Positions 17,489 to 25,658 of a stretch of DNA of 64,000 nt are shown here, one piece after another. The number at the start of each line of letters is the position of its first letter. Positions within the stretch are counted from its first letter, which is position 1. The notes under the pieces are model-generated. The model worked only from the letters and a program-made list of their open reading frames with translations. It was not told the origin of the DNA and ran no database searches. The stretch comes from Marinicauda salina (GTDB lineage Bacteria; Pseudomonadota; Alphaproteobacteria; Caulobacterales; Maricaulaceae), in assembly GCF_003122085.1 (NCBI RefSeq), contig NZ_QEXV01000007.1, forward strand, positions 1 through 64,000. The letters are read 5' to 3'. Both the position numbers and the translations under genes were made by a program.

Positions 17489-19176
17489 CTCGTCTCCGTT
17501 TCGCCGCACGGTCCGGTGGTCATGATCAGCAGCACCGCCGGATCGCCGCGGCTGTAATTGAATCCCTCGACGGCGTAGCGCCGGCACGCCGCGGCGTCCA
17601 GACGCGCGAAGAAGGCCTCGCGCGCGGCGCGGTCGGCGCCGGCGTTCTCCGCCCAGCGGCTCATGTCGATGACGACCATATGGGGTCGGTCGAGATCGGG
17701 CGAAAGCGCGGCGAGCTCGCCGAAGCCCAGGAGCCGCACGTCGCCGCCGAGCAGGAAGGCCAGGCTCGGCTCGGTATAGGTCGACCACACGGTCGCGTCC
17801 GCCGGGCGCAGGTCTTCGCGCTCGATCGCGGCGATCGCGCGGGGGGCGAGGAAGAGCGCCTCGGCGCGCGGCGCGACCAGGCCGCGCGCGCCGACATGCC
17901 AGGCCAGTCCCGCGACGACGGCGAGCATGGCGGCGCGACCCGCACGGGCGCCGAGAGCCGCGACGGCTGCGGCGATCGCAGCCACGATCACGGCCGTCGC
18001 CGTCGTCGCCGCGACGACCTCCGGGCCGTCGAACCAGCGCGCGAGCGCCACCGTTCCGAGACCCGCCGCCGCTCCGCCGACGAGCAGGAGCGCCGCGCCC
18101 GCCGCCCGCCAGAGCCGGCGGGTCTCTCCCCAGGCGGCGAAGCCCCACCCGGCGAGGACGGCCAGCGCGGGATAGGTCGGCAGCGCGTAGTGCGGCAGCT
18201 TGGTGGGCGTCAGCTCGAGCACGATCCAGAGCGGCGCGGCGAAGACGACGAGCAGGCGCGCATGCCCGGCCGCGGCGCCGCCCTCGCGCAGCGCGTTCAC
18301 GGCCGCGGCGATCCCGGCGGGCAGGAAGACGATCGCGGGAAAGAACAGGACCGGCAGCATCGCGAGATGCACGCCCGGCGGCGCGCCGTGGGTCTCGTGG
18401 CCGGAGACCAGCTTGGGCGCGATGTCGCCGAGGAAGGCCTCGCGGATGAAGGCGCCGTCGGTGGCGATCTGCACCGCGATCAGCCAGGGCGCGAGGATCG
18501 CCGCCGCGGCCAGCGGGCCGCTCCAGTGCAGGAAGGGCCGCCACCAGTCGATCCGCCGCTCCCACAGCGAGAGCGCGATGACGGCGAGGCCGACCATGGC
18601 CGGGCCGACGGGCCCCTTGATCAGCACGCTCGCCGCCACGGCGATCCAGCAGGCGAGTGCCCAGGGCCATGCCCGGCGGCCTTCGTCGAACGCGAGGCGC
18701 GTCCGGACGAACGCCCAGAAGGCCAGCGCGACCGTCGCGGCAAGCACGGCGTCGGTCTTGGCGATCCCGCCCTCGACGCCGAGGACGAGGCTGGTTCCGA
18801 ACAGGGCCGCCCCGGCGAAGGCGGCGCGGCGGTCGAGCAGCGCCGAGGCCGCCAGAAACACGGCCAGCGCGGCCAGCGTCGCGCCGAAGAGCGAGGGCAA
18901 GCGATACGCCCAGATCGCGCGCGCCTCCGCCGACGACAGCGCCGAGACGCTGGCCGCCTGCAGCCAGTGTATGCCGGCCGGTTTCTTGTGGCGGGGCTGG
19001 TCGAGATAGCGGATCTCGACGAAATCGCCGGTCCCGAGCATCTGCGCGGTGGCCTGGGCGAAGCGCGCCTCGTCGCGGTCCAGCACGGGCAAGGTGAAGA
19101 CGCCGGCGAGCGCGGCGATCGCGGCGAGGCCGGCGACGATCCACGGGGCGCGCCGCTCCGCCCAGTCGGGGAACAT
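17485..19176 (-). CDS. ArnT/GT39-like membrane glycosyltransferase
   Basis: 563 residues and strongly hydrophobic, with about a dozen membrane helices. The first periplasmic loop carries the signature LPVLDRDEARFAQATAQML and RYLDQPRHKKPAGIHWLQ, placing it with ArnT/PMT-type transferases that use a polyprenyl-phosphate sugar. The acidic DEAR pair is the likely catalytic site. A soluble periplasmic domain follows at about 440-563. The start is the ATG at 19176; a GTG at 19236 would add 20 residues. A DPM1/ArnC-type synthase is divergent upstream. Lipid A or a surface glycan is the likely acceptor. Confidence 0.88.
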   Translation of the reverse strand: MFPDWAERRAPWIVAGLAAIAALAGVFTLPVLDRDEARFAQATAQMLGTGDFVEIRYLDQPRHKKPAGIHWLQAASVSALSSAEARAIWAYRLPSLFGATLAALAVFLAASALLDRRAAFAGAALFGTSLVLGVEGGIAKTDAVLAATVALAFWAFVRTRLAFDEGRRAWPWALACWIAVAASVLIKGPVGPAMVGLAVIALSLWERRIDWWRPFLHWSGPLAAAAILAPWLIAVQIATDGAFIREAFLGDIAPKLVSGHETHGAPPGVHLAMLPVLFFPAIVFLPAGIAAAVNALREGGAAAGHARLLVVFAAPLWIVLELTPTKLPHYALPTYPALAVLAGWGFAAWGETRRLWRAAGAALLLVGGAAAGLGTVALARWFDGPEVVAATTATAVIVAAIAAAVAALGARAGRAAMLAVVAGLAWHVGARGLVAPRAEALFLAPRAIAAIEREDLRPADATVWSTYTEPSLAFLLGGDVRLLGFGELAALSPDLDRPHMVVIDMSRWAENAGADRAAREAFFARLDAAACRRYAVEGFNYSRGDPAVLLIMTTGPCGETETR

Positions 19177-19301
19177 GTCTTGCAAAGCGGCCCCGCCAGC
19201 TCGGCGCGCGCAGAAAAAATACGTGCGCGCACGCACATTATCGTTATGAAACGCAACGAGCCCAAGCCCGTCCGTCGAGCAGTCCGAAGCCGTCCCGACC
19301 C

Positions 19302-20036
19302 ATGGCGCAAACCGAGCCGCAGATCGCCGTCGTCGCGCCGATGCACAACGAGGCCGGCAACGCCGCCCGCCTCGCCGCGGAGGTCCATGACGTCCTGCGC
19401 GACGTCCCCCACGAGATCATCTTCGTCAACGACGCCAGCACGGACGGCACGCTCGAGGAGCTGGTCGGGGCGAAGGCCGACATTCCGAGCCTGCGGATCC
19501 TGAGCCATCGGAAGAATGCGGGCCAGTCGCGGGCGATCCGCACCGGCGTCATCGCGGCGCGCGCCCCGGTGGTGTGCACCATGGACGGCGACGGCCAGAA
19601 CCCGCCCGAGGACCTGCCCACGCTGATCGCCGCGCTCACGCGCCCGGACGCGCCGGCGGACCTCGCGATGGTCTCGGGCCGGCGGGTCGGACGCAAGGAC
19701 ACCGCCTGGAAGCGCTTCGCCTCGCGGCTGGCCAACGGCGTGCGCAAGAGCCTGCTCAACGACGACGCCGACGACACCGGCTGCGGGCTCAAGGCGTTCA
19801 AGCGCGAGGCCTATCTCCTGCTGCCCTATTTCGATCACCAGCACCGCTTCATACCCGCGCTGATGAAGCGCGAGGGCTTCCAGGTCGAGTTCCGGGACGT
19901 CGGCCACAGGCCGCGCATGGCGGGCAAGTCGAAGTACTCGAACTTCGGTCGCCTTTTCGCCTCGTTGACGGATATGCTAGGTGTGATGTGGCTCAACGGT
20001 CGGGCGCGCAAGACCGGCGGTTGGGACGAGGCGTGA
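19302..20036 (+). CDS. Polyprenyl-phosphate glycosyltransferase (DPM1/ArnC-like GT2)
   Basis: 244 residues, GT-A fold. Motifs are VVAPMHNEAGNAARL, IIFVNDASTDGTLEEL, the DxD region VVCTMDGDGQNPPEDL, and SGRRVGRKDTAWKR with DTGCGLKAFKREA. There are no C-terminal membrane helices, so it belongs to the soluble DPM1-type rather than the GtrB-type. It should attach a sugar from a nucleotide donor to undecaprenyl phosphate. The divergent ArnT-like gene would then use that lipid-linked sugar (inference). Confidence 0.9.
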   Translation: MAQTEPQIAVVAPMHNEAGNAARLAAEVHDVLRDVPHEIIFVNDASTDGTLEELVGAKADIPSLRILSHRKNAGQSRAIRTGVIAARAPVVCTMDGDGQNPPEDLPTLIAALTRPDAPADLAMVSGRRVGRKDTAWKRFASRLANGVRKSLLNDDADDTGCGLKAFKREAYLLLPYFDHQHRFIPALMKREGFQVEFRDVGHRPRMAGKSKYSNFGRLFASLTDMLGVMWLNGRARKTGGWDEA

Positions 20037-20168
20037 CGCGACAGGCCGGCCCGGCCGGTCGGCCTCACGCGCGTGACAGGGAGCGGGGACATGCCAGTTT
20101 CGGGAAGCGGCGTGGCGCTCGGCCTCGCCAGCGCTGATCAGAACGGCAATCAAAACAAGGGGGGATCC

Positions 20169-20666
20169 ATGTTCGGAATGTTTCCAAAAATGATCATTCC
20201 GGTGCTGGTTTACATCGCGGTGGCGTACGCCTCGGCGATGTCGGGAGGCGGCGCCGAGGGTTTCGTGGGCGATATCGATCGCTTCCAGTCGGGTACGTGC
20301 GCGGGGATGGAGAACGCCGCGCCGGACGCCGAGCCGTGCCGCGAAGGCGCGCTCAACGGCACGCTGTTCAGCGTCGACATGCTGTCGGGCGGCGTCTGGA
20401 CGCTGTCGACGGGCGACATCATCCTGATCCTCGGCCTGGTCTTTCTTTTCATCGAGATGGTCAAGTCGGCGAATTCGGGCACCTCGACGATCGTCAATCA
20501 CGGCCTGTCGATGGGGGTCTTCGTGATCTGCCTCGGGCTGTTCCTGATGGCGCCGCTGTTCGCGACGTCCACCTTCTTCCTGCTGACCCTGATGACATTG
20601 CTCGACGTGGTCGCCGGATTCACGGTGACCGCCATCGCGGCGCGGCGCGACCTGGGCGCAGGCTGA
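20169..20666 (+). CDS. Uncharacterised membrane protein next to the glycosyltransferases
   Basis: 165 residues; family not recognised. The start is the ATG at 20169, preceded by AAGGGGGGATCC. One helix at the N-terminus (MIIPVLVYIAVAYASAM) is followed by about 60 residues of exported or loop sequence with two cysteines (SGTCAGM, EPCREG). Three helices follow (IILILGLVFLFIEMV; MGVFVICLGLFLMAPLF; FFLLTLMTLLDVVAGFTV). It lies 132 bp after the DPM1-like gene on the same strand and ends at a strong terminator, so it may belong to the same unit. Confidence 0.72.
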   Translation: MFGMFPKMIIPVLVYIAVAYASAMSGGGAEGFVGDIDRFQSGTCAGMENAAPDAEPCREGALNGTLFSVDMLSGGVWTLSTGDIILILGLVFLFIEMVKSANSGTSTIVNHGLSMGVFVICLGLFLMAPLFATSTFFLLTLMTLLDVVAGFTVTAIAARRDLGAG

Positions 20667-20686
20667 CGACGCGGCGAACGTGACGC

Positions 20687-20720
20687 AAAAGGGCCGGTCC
20701 GCTCGCGGGCCGGCCCTTTT
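20687..20720. terminator. Bidirectional terminator
   Basis: AAAAGGGCCGG pairs with CCGGCCCTTTT around a 12-nt loop. It separates the plus-strand membrane protein gene from the minus-strand genes that end at 20732, and has T runs in both directions. Confidence 0.88.
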
Positions 20721-20731
20721 CGCATCGGTCG

Positions 20732-20812
20732 TCAGATCATCACGAAGAACACGGCCAGCGCGATCGCGCCGTCGGCCGCCCGAAGGGCGCGCAGGGCGAG
20801 GCGCTCGCTCAT
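20732..20812 (-). CDS. Candidate 26-residue tail-anchored membrane peptide
   Basis: The start ATG overlaps the stop of the upstream reading frame (ATGA), implying translational coupling. The peptide has a basic amphipathic N-terminus (MSERLALRALRAADG) and a hydrophobic tail (AIALAVFFVMI). It ends 12 bp before a bidirectional terminator. Such tiny ORFs are normally missed by annotation. The coupling and the tidy position between gene and terminator support it. No homolog is known to me. Confidence 0.4.
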   Translation of the reverse strand: MSERLALRALRAADGAIALAVFFVMI

Positions 20813-21156
20813 GCCCGCGTCTCCATCGCCGGACGCGGCGCGGGAGCGACGCCGGCCGCCGCGCTCGCATAGGCGTCGCGATAGCGCCGGCGTTCGGTCT
20901 CGTCGGCGCGCAGGCCGCGCAAGGGCGGTCCCGCCTCGATCTGGAGCGTGGTCGCCGTGCGGGCCGTCGAGGCGCTCGCGTCGGGCCGTTCGCGCCGGGA
21001 AGAAGGATGATCGCGCCGCGCGCCGGCGGGCACGAGCGCCTGCTCGCCCCGGCGGCGGTCCGCGTCGGAATCGGCCCGCGCCGTGCGCTCCACGCGGGAG
21101 GCGCGGCGGGTCGGGACGGACGGGTTCGGGCCGATATTCGCGATCATGGGATCCAT
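20809..21156 (-). CDS. Uncharacterised arginine-rich small protein
   Basis: 115 residues; not recognised. The first two thirds look disordered (SVPTRRASRVERTARADSDA, many Arg, Ser and Asp). A short ordered stretch follows (TLQIEAGPPLRGLRADETER) with a helix (RYRDAYASAAAG). An opposite-strand ORF of similar length exists. I prefer this strand because its stop couples to the downstream mini-ORF and its C-terminal part looks protein-like. The start could be 21156 or 21147. Confidence 0.45.
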   Translation of the reverse strand: MDPMIANIGPNPSVPTRRASRVERTARADSDADRRRGEQALVPAGARRDHPSSRRERPDASASTARTATTLQIEAGPPLRGLRADETERRRYRDAYASAAAGVAPAPRPAMETRA

Positions 21157-21279
21157 GACCGCAAGATGCGGGCCGGACTTAACCTCCCGTCAAGAGGTCC
21201 TAACAGCCGGTAAACGTGCGGATGCGGGCCGCATCGGCGGCGTCGGCGCGCTCAGGCGTGCCGGAACGGCACGCCGCGT

Positions 21280-21855
21280 TCAGCGGTCTCCGGCCAGCTT
21301 GTCGATCTTGGCGCGCATCGCCTCGAGCTCGGCGCGCAGGGACTCGACTTCGCCCCGATCGTCGGACCCGGCGGGCGTTTCCTCGCCCGTCCCGCTTTCG
21401 GCGGGGAAGGGCGTGAACATCTTCATCGCCTGCTCGAACAGCGCCATGTTGCGCTTGGCGTGCTCTTCGAGCATCGGCATCGCGCCGGCCCCGCCCATCG
21501 CCGAGGTCATCTGCTTGCGCAGCTCGTCCTGCTGCCGGCACAGCGTCTCCATCGACATGCGCAGATAGTCGGGCACGAAAGCCTGCATGGAGTCGCCGTA
21601 GAAGCTGATCAGCTGGCGCAGGAACTCGACCGGGAGCAGGTTCGCGCCCTTGGATTCCTCCTCGAAGATGATCTGGGCGAGCACGCTGCGCGTCAGGTCC
21701 TCGCCGGTCTTGGCGTCGATCACCTGGAAGTCGCGATTGGCCTTCACCAGCTCGCGCAGGTGATCAAGCGTCACGTAGCGGCTGGCGGACGTGTCGTAGA
21801 GGCGCCGGTTCGCGTACTTCTTGATGACGACGGCGGAGTTGTCGTCGGCGGGCAT
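21280..21855 (-). CDS. phaR: Polyhydroxyalkanoate synthesis repressor PhaR
   Basis: 191 residues. The N-terminal DNA-binding domain starts with the hallmark IKKYANRRLYDT, then SRYVTLDHLRELVK and TGEDLTRSVLAQIIFEEE. A PHA-accumulation region around LLPVEFLRQLISFYGDSMQ follows. The C-terminus is a coiled coil (VESLRAELEAMRAKIDKL). PhaR senses PHB granules and represses phasin and PHA genes. It is divergent from phaB across a 176-bp region that contains several TGC/GCA boxes and may be its operator. Confidence 0.95.
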   Translation of the reverse strand: MPADDNSAVVIKKYANRRLYDTSASRYVTLDHLRELVKANRDFQVIDAKTGEDLTRSVLAQIIFEEESKGANLLPVEFLRQLISFYGDSMQAFVPDYLRMSMETLCRQQDELRKQMTSAMGGAGAMPMLEEHAKRNMALFEQAMKMFTPFPAESGTGEETPAGSDDRGEVESLRAELEAMRAKIDKLAGDR

Positions 21856-22031
21856 CGGCTTCTCCCTCGGTCCCTGTCAGCGGGGCGGAACGCGATGCGG
21901 GGCTTACGCACTCGACATCACAGACGTTCGCGTTCAGAAAGACCCTTGCGTTGTCGCAGGCGCGTGCGGCGCCGCGCCTTCGCGGCGCACAATAGTCAGT
22001 CTTTCACCGATGGGACAGGGAGGATTTCCTC

Positions 22032-22757
22032 ATGGCGCGCACAGCGTTGGTGACAGGCGGCACGCGAGGCATCGGCAAGGCGATATGCCTGGCGCTCAAG
22101 GAGGCGGGCTACAAGGTGGCCGCCAACTACGCCGGCAACGACCAGGCCGCGCTCGAATTCCGCGAAGAGACCGACCTGCCGACCTACAAGTGGGACGTCG
22201 GCGATTACGAGGGGTGCCGCGAGGGCGTCGCGGCCATCGAGTCCGATCTCGGCCCGGTGGACATCCTCGTCAACAACGCCGGGATCACCCGCGACGCGCC
22301 GTTCCACAAGATGACCGCCGAGCAGTGGAACAAGGTGATCGACACCAATCTCACCGGCGTGTTCAACATCACCCATGTCGTCTGGCCCGGCATGCGCGAG
22401 CGCGGCTTCGGCCGGGTCGTGATGATCTCGTCGATCAACGGCCAGAAAGGCCAGTTCGGCCAGGCCAACTACGCCGCCTCGAAGGCCGGCGATCTCGGAT
22501 TCACCCGGTCGCTCGCCCAGGAAGGCGCCCGCAAGGGGATCACCGTCAACGCGATCTGTCCCGGCTATATCGCCACCGACATGGTGATGGCGGTGCCCGA
22601 GGACGTGCGCGAGAAGATCGTCGCCCAGATCCCGATCGGCCGGCTCGGCGAGCCCGAGGAGATCGCCCGCTGCGTGCGCTTCCTCGTCTCCGACGACGCC
22701 GGATTCATCACCGGCTCGACGCTGACGGCGAATGGCGGCCAGTATCTCGCGAGCTGA
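22032..22757 (+). CDS. phaB: Acetoacetyl-CoA reductase
   Basis: A 241-residue short-chain dehydrogenase. The cofactor motif is TGGTRGIGKAI, followed by NNAG, then SSINGQKGQFGQANYAASK, which holds the catalytic Ser and YxxxK, and the typical PhaB ending TANGGQYLAS. It reduces acetoacetyl-CoA to (R)-3-hydroxybutyryl-CoA with NADPH for PHB synthesis. GGGAGG precedes the ATG. The usual partner thiolase phaA is not adjacent. It is divergent from phaR, consistent with local regulation. Confidence 0.94.
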   Translation: MARTALVTGGTRGIGKAICLALKEAGYKVAANYAGNDQAALEFREETDLPTYKWDVGDYEGCREGVAAIESDLGPVDILVNNAGITRDAPFHKMTAEQWNKVIDTNLTGVFNITHVVWPGMRERGFGRVVMISSINGQKGQFGQANYAASKAGDLGFTRSLAQEGARKGITVNAICPGYIATDMVMAVPEDVREKIVAQIPIGRLGEPEEIARCVRFLVSDDAGFITGSTLTANGGQYLAS

Positions 22758-22835
22758 AATTTCGCCGACGCCGGCTGCAGTTCGCAGGCCGGTCCGCCCC
22801 GAAATCGCCCTACTGGCCGCCTAATCGATCGCCGT

Positions 22836-23564
22836 ATGTTCAGGGCTCTTGTCGCTTTGCTGTGGATCGCCGCTGCGCTCGCCGGACCGGCTCACGCCCA
22901 GTCCGGGGAGCGGTCGAATCCGCTGTCCCGGCTGGTCGAGCGCGACGCCGAGCGCCAGCCCGCCGCGGCGTGGTACGAGCGCGCCGACGGGCGCGGCCGG
23001 TTCCTGTTCGATCGCTCGAGCCGGCCGGCGCTGGTCCGCCCGGAGGGCTCCGAGGAAGTCTACGCGGTTCGCGCCGCGCGCGCCGCCGGCGGCGGCGAGG
23101 TCTGGGTGACCGACACCGACCGGGTGCTTCTGCGCACGACCAATCTGGGCGGCGTCACCTATTTCCCGCCGAACGCGCCCGACGGCGTGCTGGTCGACCG
23201 GGTCGGCCCGGCCGAGCCCGTTGAGGCCGAACCGGTCTCTAGCGCCGATCTCGAGGCGGCCGCCGAGGCGATGGCGGATTCGCTGGCGGCGCTGACGCGG
23301 GGGTCGGTGACCGCGGAGCTGACCGCGCCCGGTCCCGAGGAGAACGCGCTCATCCTCGACGCGATGGCGATGATCGAGCGCGCCGTCGACGCCGCGCCCC
23401 GCCGCGCCGTCCGGTCGCTCCGGGTCGTGCGCATAGGGGTCGGCGAACGGCCGCGCGCCAGCTACGAGGACGGCGTGCTCGACATTTCAGTGAGTCCCGC
23501 GATGGGCTATGGGGGCCGCCCGTCCTCGGATTACATTCGCCGCACGCTGGAAGTCGCCGACTAG
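22836..23564 (+). CDS. Secreted protein, possibly DUF4908 family
   Basis: 242 residues with a clear Sec signal peptide (ALVALLWIAAALAGPAHAQ, cleavage after AHA). The mature part contains RFLFDRSSRPALVRPEGSEE and TNLGGVTYFPPNAPDGV, then a helical segment and a C-terminal beta region. It resembles the DUF4908 proteins of Caulobacter-type bacteria from memory; I could not check. Probably periplasmic. Its stop overlaps the convergent cupin gene by 4 bp. Confidence 0.75.
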   Translation: MFRALVALLWIAAALAGPAHAQSGERSNPLSRLVERDAERQPAAAWYERADGRGRFLFDRSSRPALVRPEGSEEVYAVRAARAAGGGEVWVTDTDRVLLRTTNLGGVTYFPPNAPDGVLVDRVGPAEPVEAEPVSSADLEAAAEAMADSLAALTRGSVTAELTAPGPEENALILDAMAMIERAVDAAPRRAVRSLRVVRIGVGERPRASYEDGVLDISVSPAMGYGGRPSSDYIRRTLEVAD

Positions 23565-24025
23565 GTCTTCGGCGGCGCTCCGCCCGGGCCCGGCCGCCAG
23601 TCGTCCGGCGCCAGCTCGAACCCCGAAAACTCGAATCCCGGCGCGACGACGCAGCTGACCAGCGTCCAGGCGCCGAGGCTCTCGGCGGCCTGCCAGGCGC
23701 CCGGCGGCACGACGCCCTGGGGCCGCTCGTCCCGGCGCAGTCCGGGCCCCAGGCGCAGCGAACGGGCCGTCTCGCCGTCCTCCGAGATCGTCAGCGCCAG
23801 CGGCCCGCCGGCGTGCCACAGCCAGATCTCGGCGGCGTCGACGCGGTGCCAGGCCGACACCTCGCCGGCCTGCAGCAGGAAATAGATCGCGGTGGCGCGT
23901 GCGCGTCCGTCCGGACCCGCCGCGTCGCGGAATGTCTCGACGAAATGGCCGCCCTCGGGATGGGGCGCCATGCCGAGCAGCCGGATGATCTCCCCGGCGC
24001 CGAGATCGCCGCTGATCGCCTCCAT
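23561..24025 (-). CDS. Cupin, DUF985 family
   Basis: A 154-residue single-domain cupin. The family start IIRLLGMAPHPEGGHFVETF, then TAIYFLLQAGEVSAWHRVDA and IWLWHAGGPL, match DUF985 (cupin_5). Its structure suggests sugar or small-molecule binding, but no reaction is established. The ATG shares one base with the gloB stop (TGATG), so it is translated after gloB as the second gene of an operon. Confidence 0.88.
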   Translation of the reverse strand: MEAISGDLGAGEIIRLLGMAPHPEGGHFVETFRDAAGPDGRARATAIYFLLQAGEVSAWHRVDAAEIWLWHAGGPLALTISEDGETARSLRLGPGLRRDERPQGVVPPGAWQAAESLGAWTLVSCVVAPGFEFSGFELAPDDWRPGPGGAPPKT

Positions 24026-24792
24026 CAGAACGCGTCCTTGCGGCGGCGGACCTCGGCGAACACCGCGACATCGTCGGCGTCCTCCATCCCGAGGCGTGCG
24101 CGCAGGCGCGGATCGTCCCAGCGCAGGAAGGGATTGGCCGCGCGCTCGGCGGCGATCGAGGTCGGCACGGTCGGCCGGTCCTCCGCGCGCAGCCGGTCGA
24201 CGCGCTCGGCGTAGGCCTTCAGCTCGGGATTGTCCGGGTCGACGGTCAGCGCGAAGCGCGCATTGGCCTGGGTGTATTCGTGCGCGCAGTAGATCGTCGT
24301 CTCCGGCGGCAGGGCGCGCAGGCGCGACAGGCTCTCCTGCATCTGGGCGGGCGCGCCCTCGAACAGCCGCCCGCAGCCGAGCGCGAACAGCGCGTCGCCG
24401 ACGAACGCCGTCCGCTCGGTCTCGAACCAGTAGGCGATATGGCCGAGCGTGTGGCCGCCGACATCGATCACCTGCGCCTCGAGGTTTCCCAGACGCACGA
24501 CGTCGCCGTGGCGGACGGCCAGGTCGACATGGCCGATCTTGTCGGCCTCGGCCGCAGGCGCGGTCACCTTCGCGCCCGTCGCGTCCCGGATCGCCTCGTT
24601 GCCGCCGGCGTGGTCCCAGTGGTGATGCGTGTTCCAGATGTCGGTGATGCGCCAGCCGGCGGCCTCCGCCTCGGCGAGGATGCGCTCGGCGTCGGGCGTG
24701 TCGATCGCCGCGCACGCCCCGGTCTCGGAGCATCGGATGAGATAGCCGTAATTGTCGCTCAGGCAGGGGAACTGCCGGACCTCAAGCGTCAT
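24025..24792 (-). CDS. gloB: Hydroxyacylglutathione hydrolase (glyoxalase II)
   Basis: A 255-residue metallo-beta-lactamase fold enzyme. It hydrolyses S-lactoylglutathione to lactate and glutathione in methylglyoxal detoxification. The metal motif THHHWDH is at residues 55-61 (H56, H58, D60, H61). DVGGHTLGHIAYW, FVGDALFALGCGRLFEG and YCAHEYTQANARFAL are the usual ligand and substrate motifs. The C-terminal helical glutathione-binding part ends NPFLRWD then RLRARLG. It is divergent from the methyltransferase gene. Confidence 0.96.
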   Translation of the reverse strand: MTLEVRQFPCLSDNYGYLIRCSETGACAAIDTPDAERILAEAEAAGWRITDIWNTHHHWDHAGGNEAIRDATGAKVTAPAAEADKIGHVDLAVRHGDVVRLGNLEAQVIDVGGHTLGHIAYWFETERTAFVGDALFALGCGRLFEGAPAQMQESLSRLRALPPETTIYCAHEYTQANARFALTVDPDNPELKAYAERVDRLRAEDRPTVPTSIAAERAANPFLRWDDPRLRARLGMEDADDVAVFAEVRRRKDAF

Positions 24793-24873
24793 CGTCTCCT
24801 CGCGGGGGCGGCCTTACCAGGAGGGGTGCGCCACCCTATCATCACGGTTGAAACGAATGCGAGCCTGTGACCG

Positions 24874-25641
24874 ATGCGGACCGACGCCCTCGAGATCGAT
24901 CGCTTCTACCGCGGCCGCCGCGGCCGTGCGGCGCGCGACATGGCGCTGCGCCGGCTCCTGGCGCTGTGGCCGGACGCGCCGCAGCTGGACCTGCTCGGCT
25001 ACGGCTTCGCCGGGCCCTATCTGGAGCCCTATCGCGGAACGGCGCGCCGGGCGGTGGCCTACATGCCTGACGTCCAGGGCGCGGTGCCCTGGCCGGAGGA
25101 TCGCGAGGCGAAGAACGCCTGCGCGCTGGGCGAGGAGATCCGGCTGCCCTTCGCCGAGGCGCAGTTCGACCGGATCATCCTGGCCCACGCCCTGGAGGAG
25201 GCCGGCGATCACGGCCGGCTGCTCCGCGAGCTGTGGCGCGTGCTCGCGCCCGAGGGCCGCATGGTGATCGTCGTCGCTCACCGCGCCGGCGCCTGGTCGC
25301 GCGCCGACGACACCCCCTTCGGCCACGGCCGGCCCTTTTCGCGACGCCAGCTGACGCGCCTGCTCGACGATGCGCTGTTCGAGCCGGTCGCCTGGGCGCG
25401 CGCGCTCTACGCCCCGCCCTGGGGCTGGAGCACGCGCGAACGCATCGCCGACGGCTTCGAGAAGGCCGGCGAGCGCCTGTGGCCGCCCTTCGGCGGGCTC
25501 ATTCTCGTCGAGGCCGTCAAGCATGTCGGCGCGGTGCGTCCCGCCGGCGCGACGGCGCCGGCCCGGCGCAAGGCGCTTGAAGGCGCGACCTCGCCCGCGC
25601 TATCTCCCGGCCGGCCGCGCGACCGCGCGGACCCCGACTAG
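24874..25641 (+). CDS. SAM-dependent methyltransferase-like protein
   Basis: 255 residues. The methyltransferase fold is inferred from EIRLPFAEAQFDRIILAHAL and LLRELWRVLAPEGRMVIVV, which match motifs II to III of the UbiE-type family. Motif I, normally a Gly-rich E/DxGxGxG loop, is replaced by LDLLGYGFAGPYLEPY, so SAM binding may be altered. It sits between gloB and hisC, an arrangement I recall in other alphaproteobacteria. The substrate is unknown. Confidence 0.82.
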   Translation: MRTDALEIDRFYRGRRGRAARDMALRRLLALWPDAPQLDLLGYGFAGPYLEPYRGTARRAVAYMPDVQGAVPWPEDREAKNACALGEEIRLPFAEAQFDRIILAHALEEAGDHGRLLRELWRVLAPEGRMVIVVAHRAGAWSRADDTPFGHGRPFSRRQLTRLLDDALFEPVAWARALYAPPWGWSTRERIADGFEKAGERLWPPFGGLILVEAVKHVGAVRPAGATAPARRKALEGATSPALSPGRPRDRADPD

Positions 25642-25658
25642 CCAGAAAGCGAGTTCCG

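Noticed and set aside
20811-21158. Plus-strand ORF opposite the Arg-rich gene
   Set aside because: It has mirrored Arg/Pro composition, no initiation signal and no coupling to a downstream gene. The minus-strand reading is the better, though still weak, candidate.
21147-21180. Sigma-54 promoter (GG-N10-GC) ahead of the 115-codon gene
   Set aside because: The spacing fits, but the start site would fall at or beyond the start codon, and GG-N10-GC is frequent by chance in GC-rich DNA.
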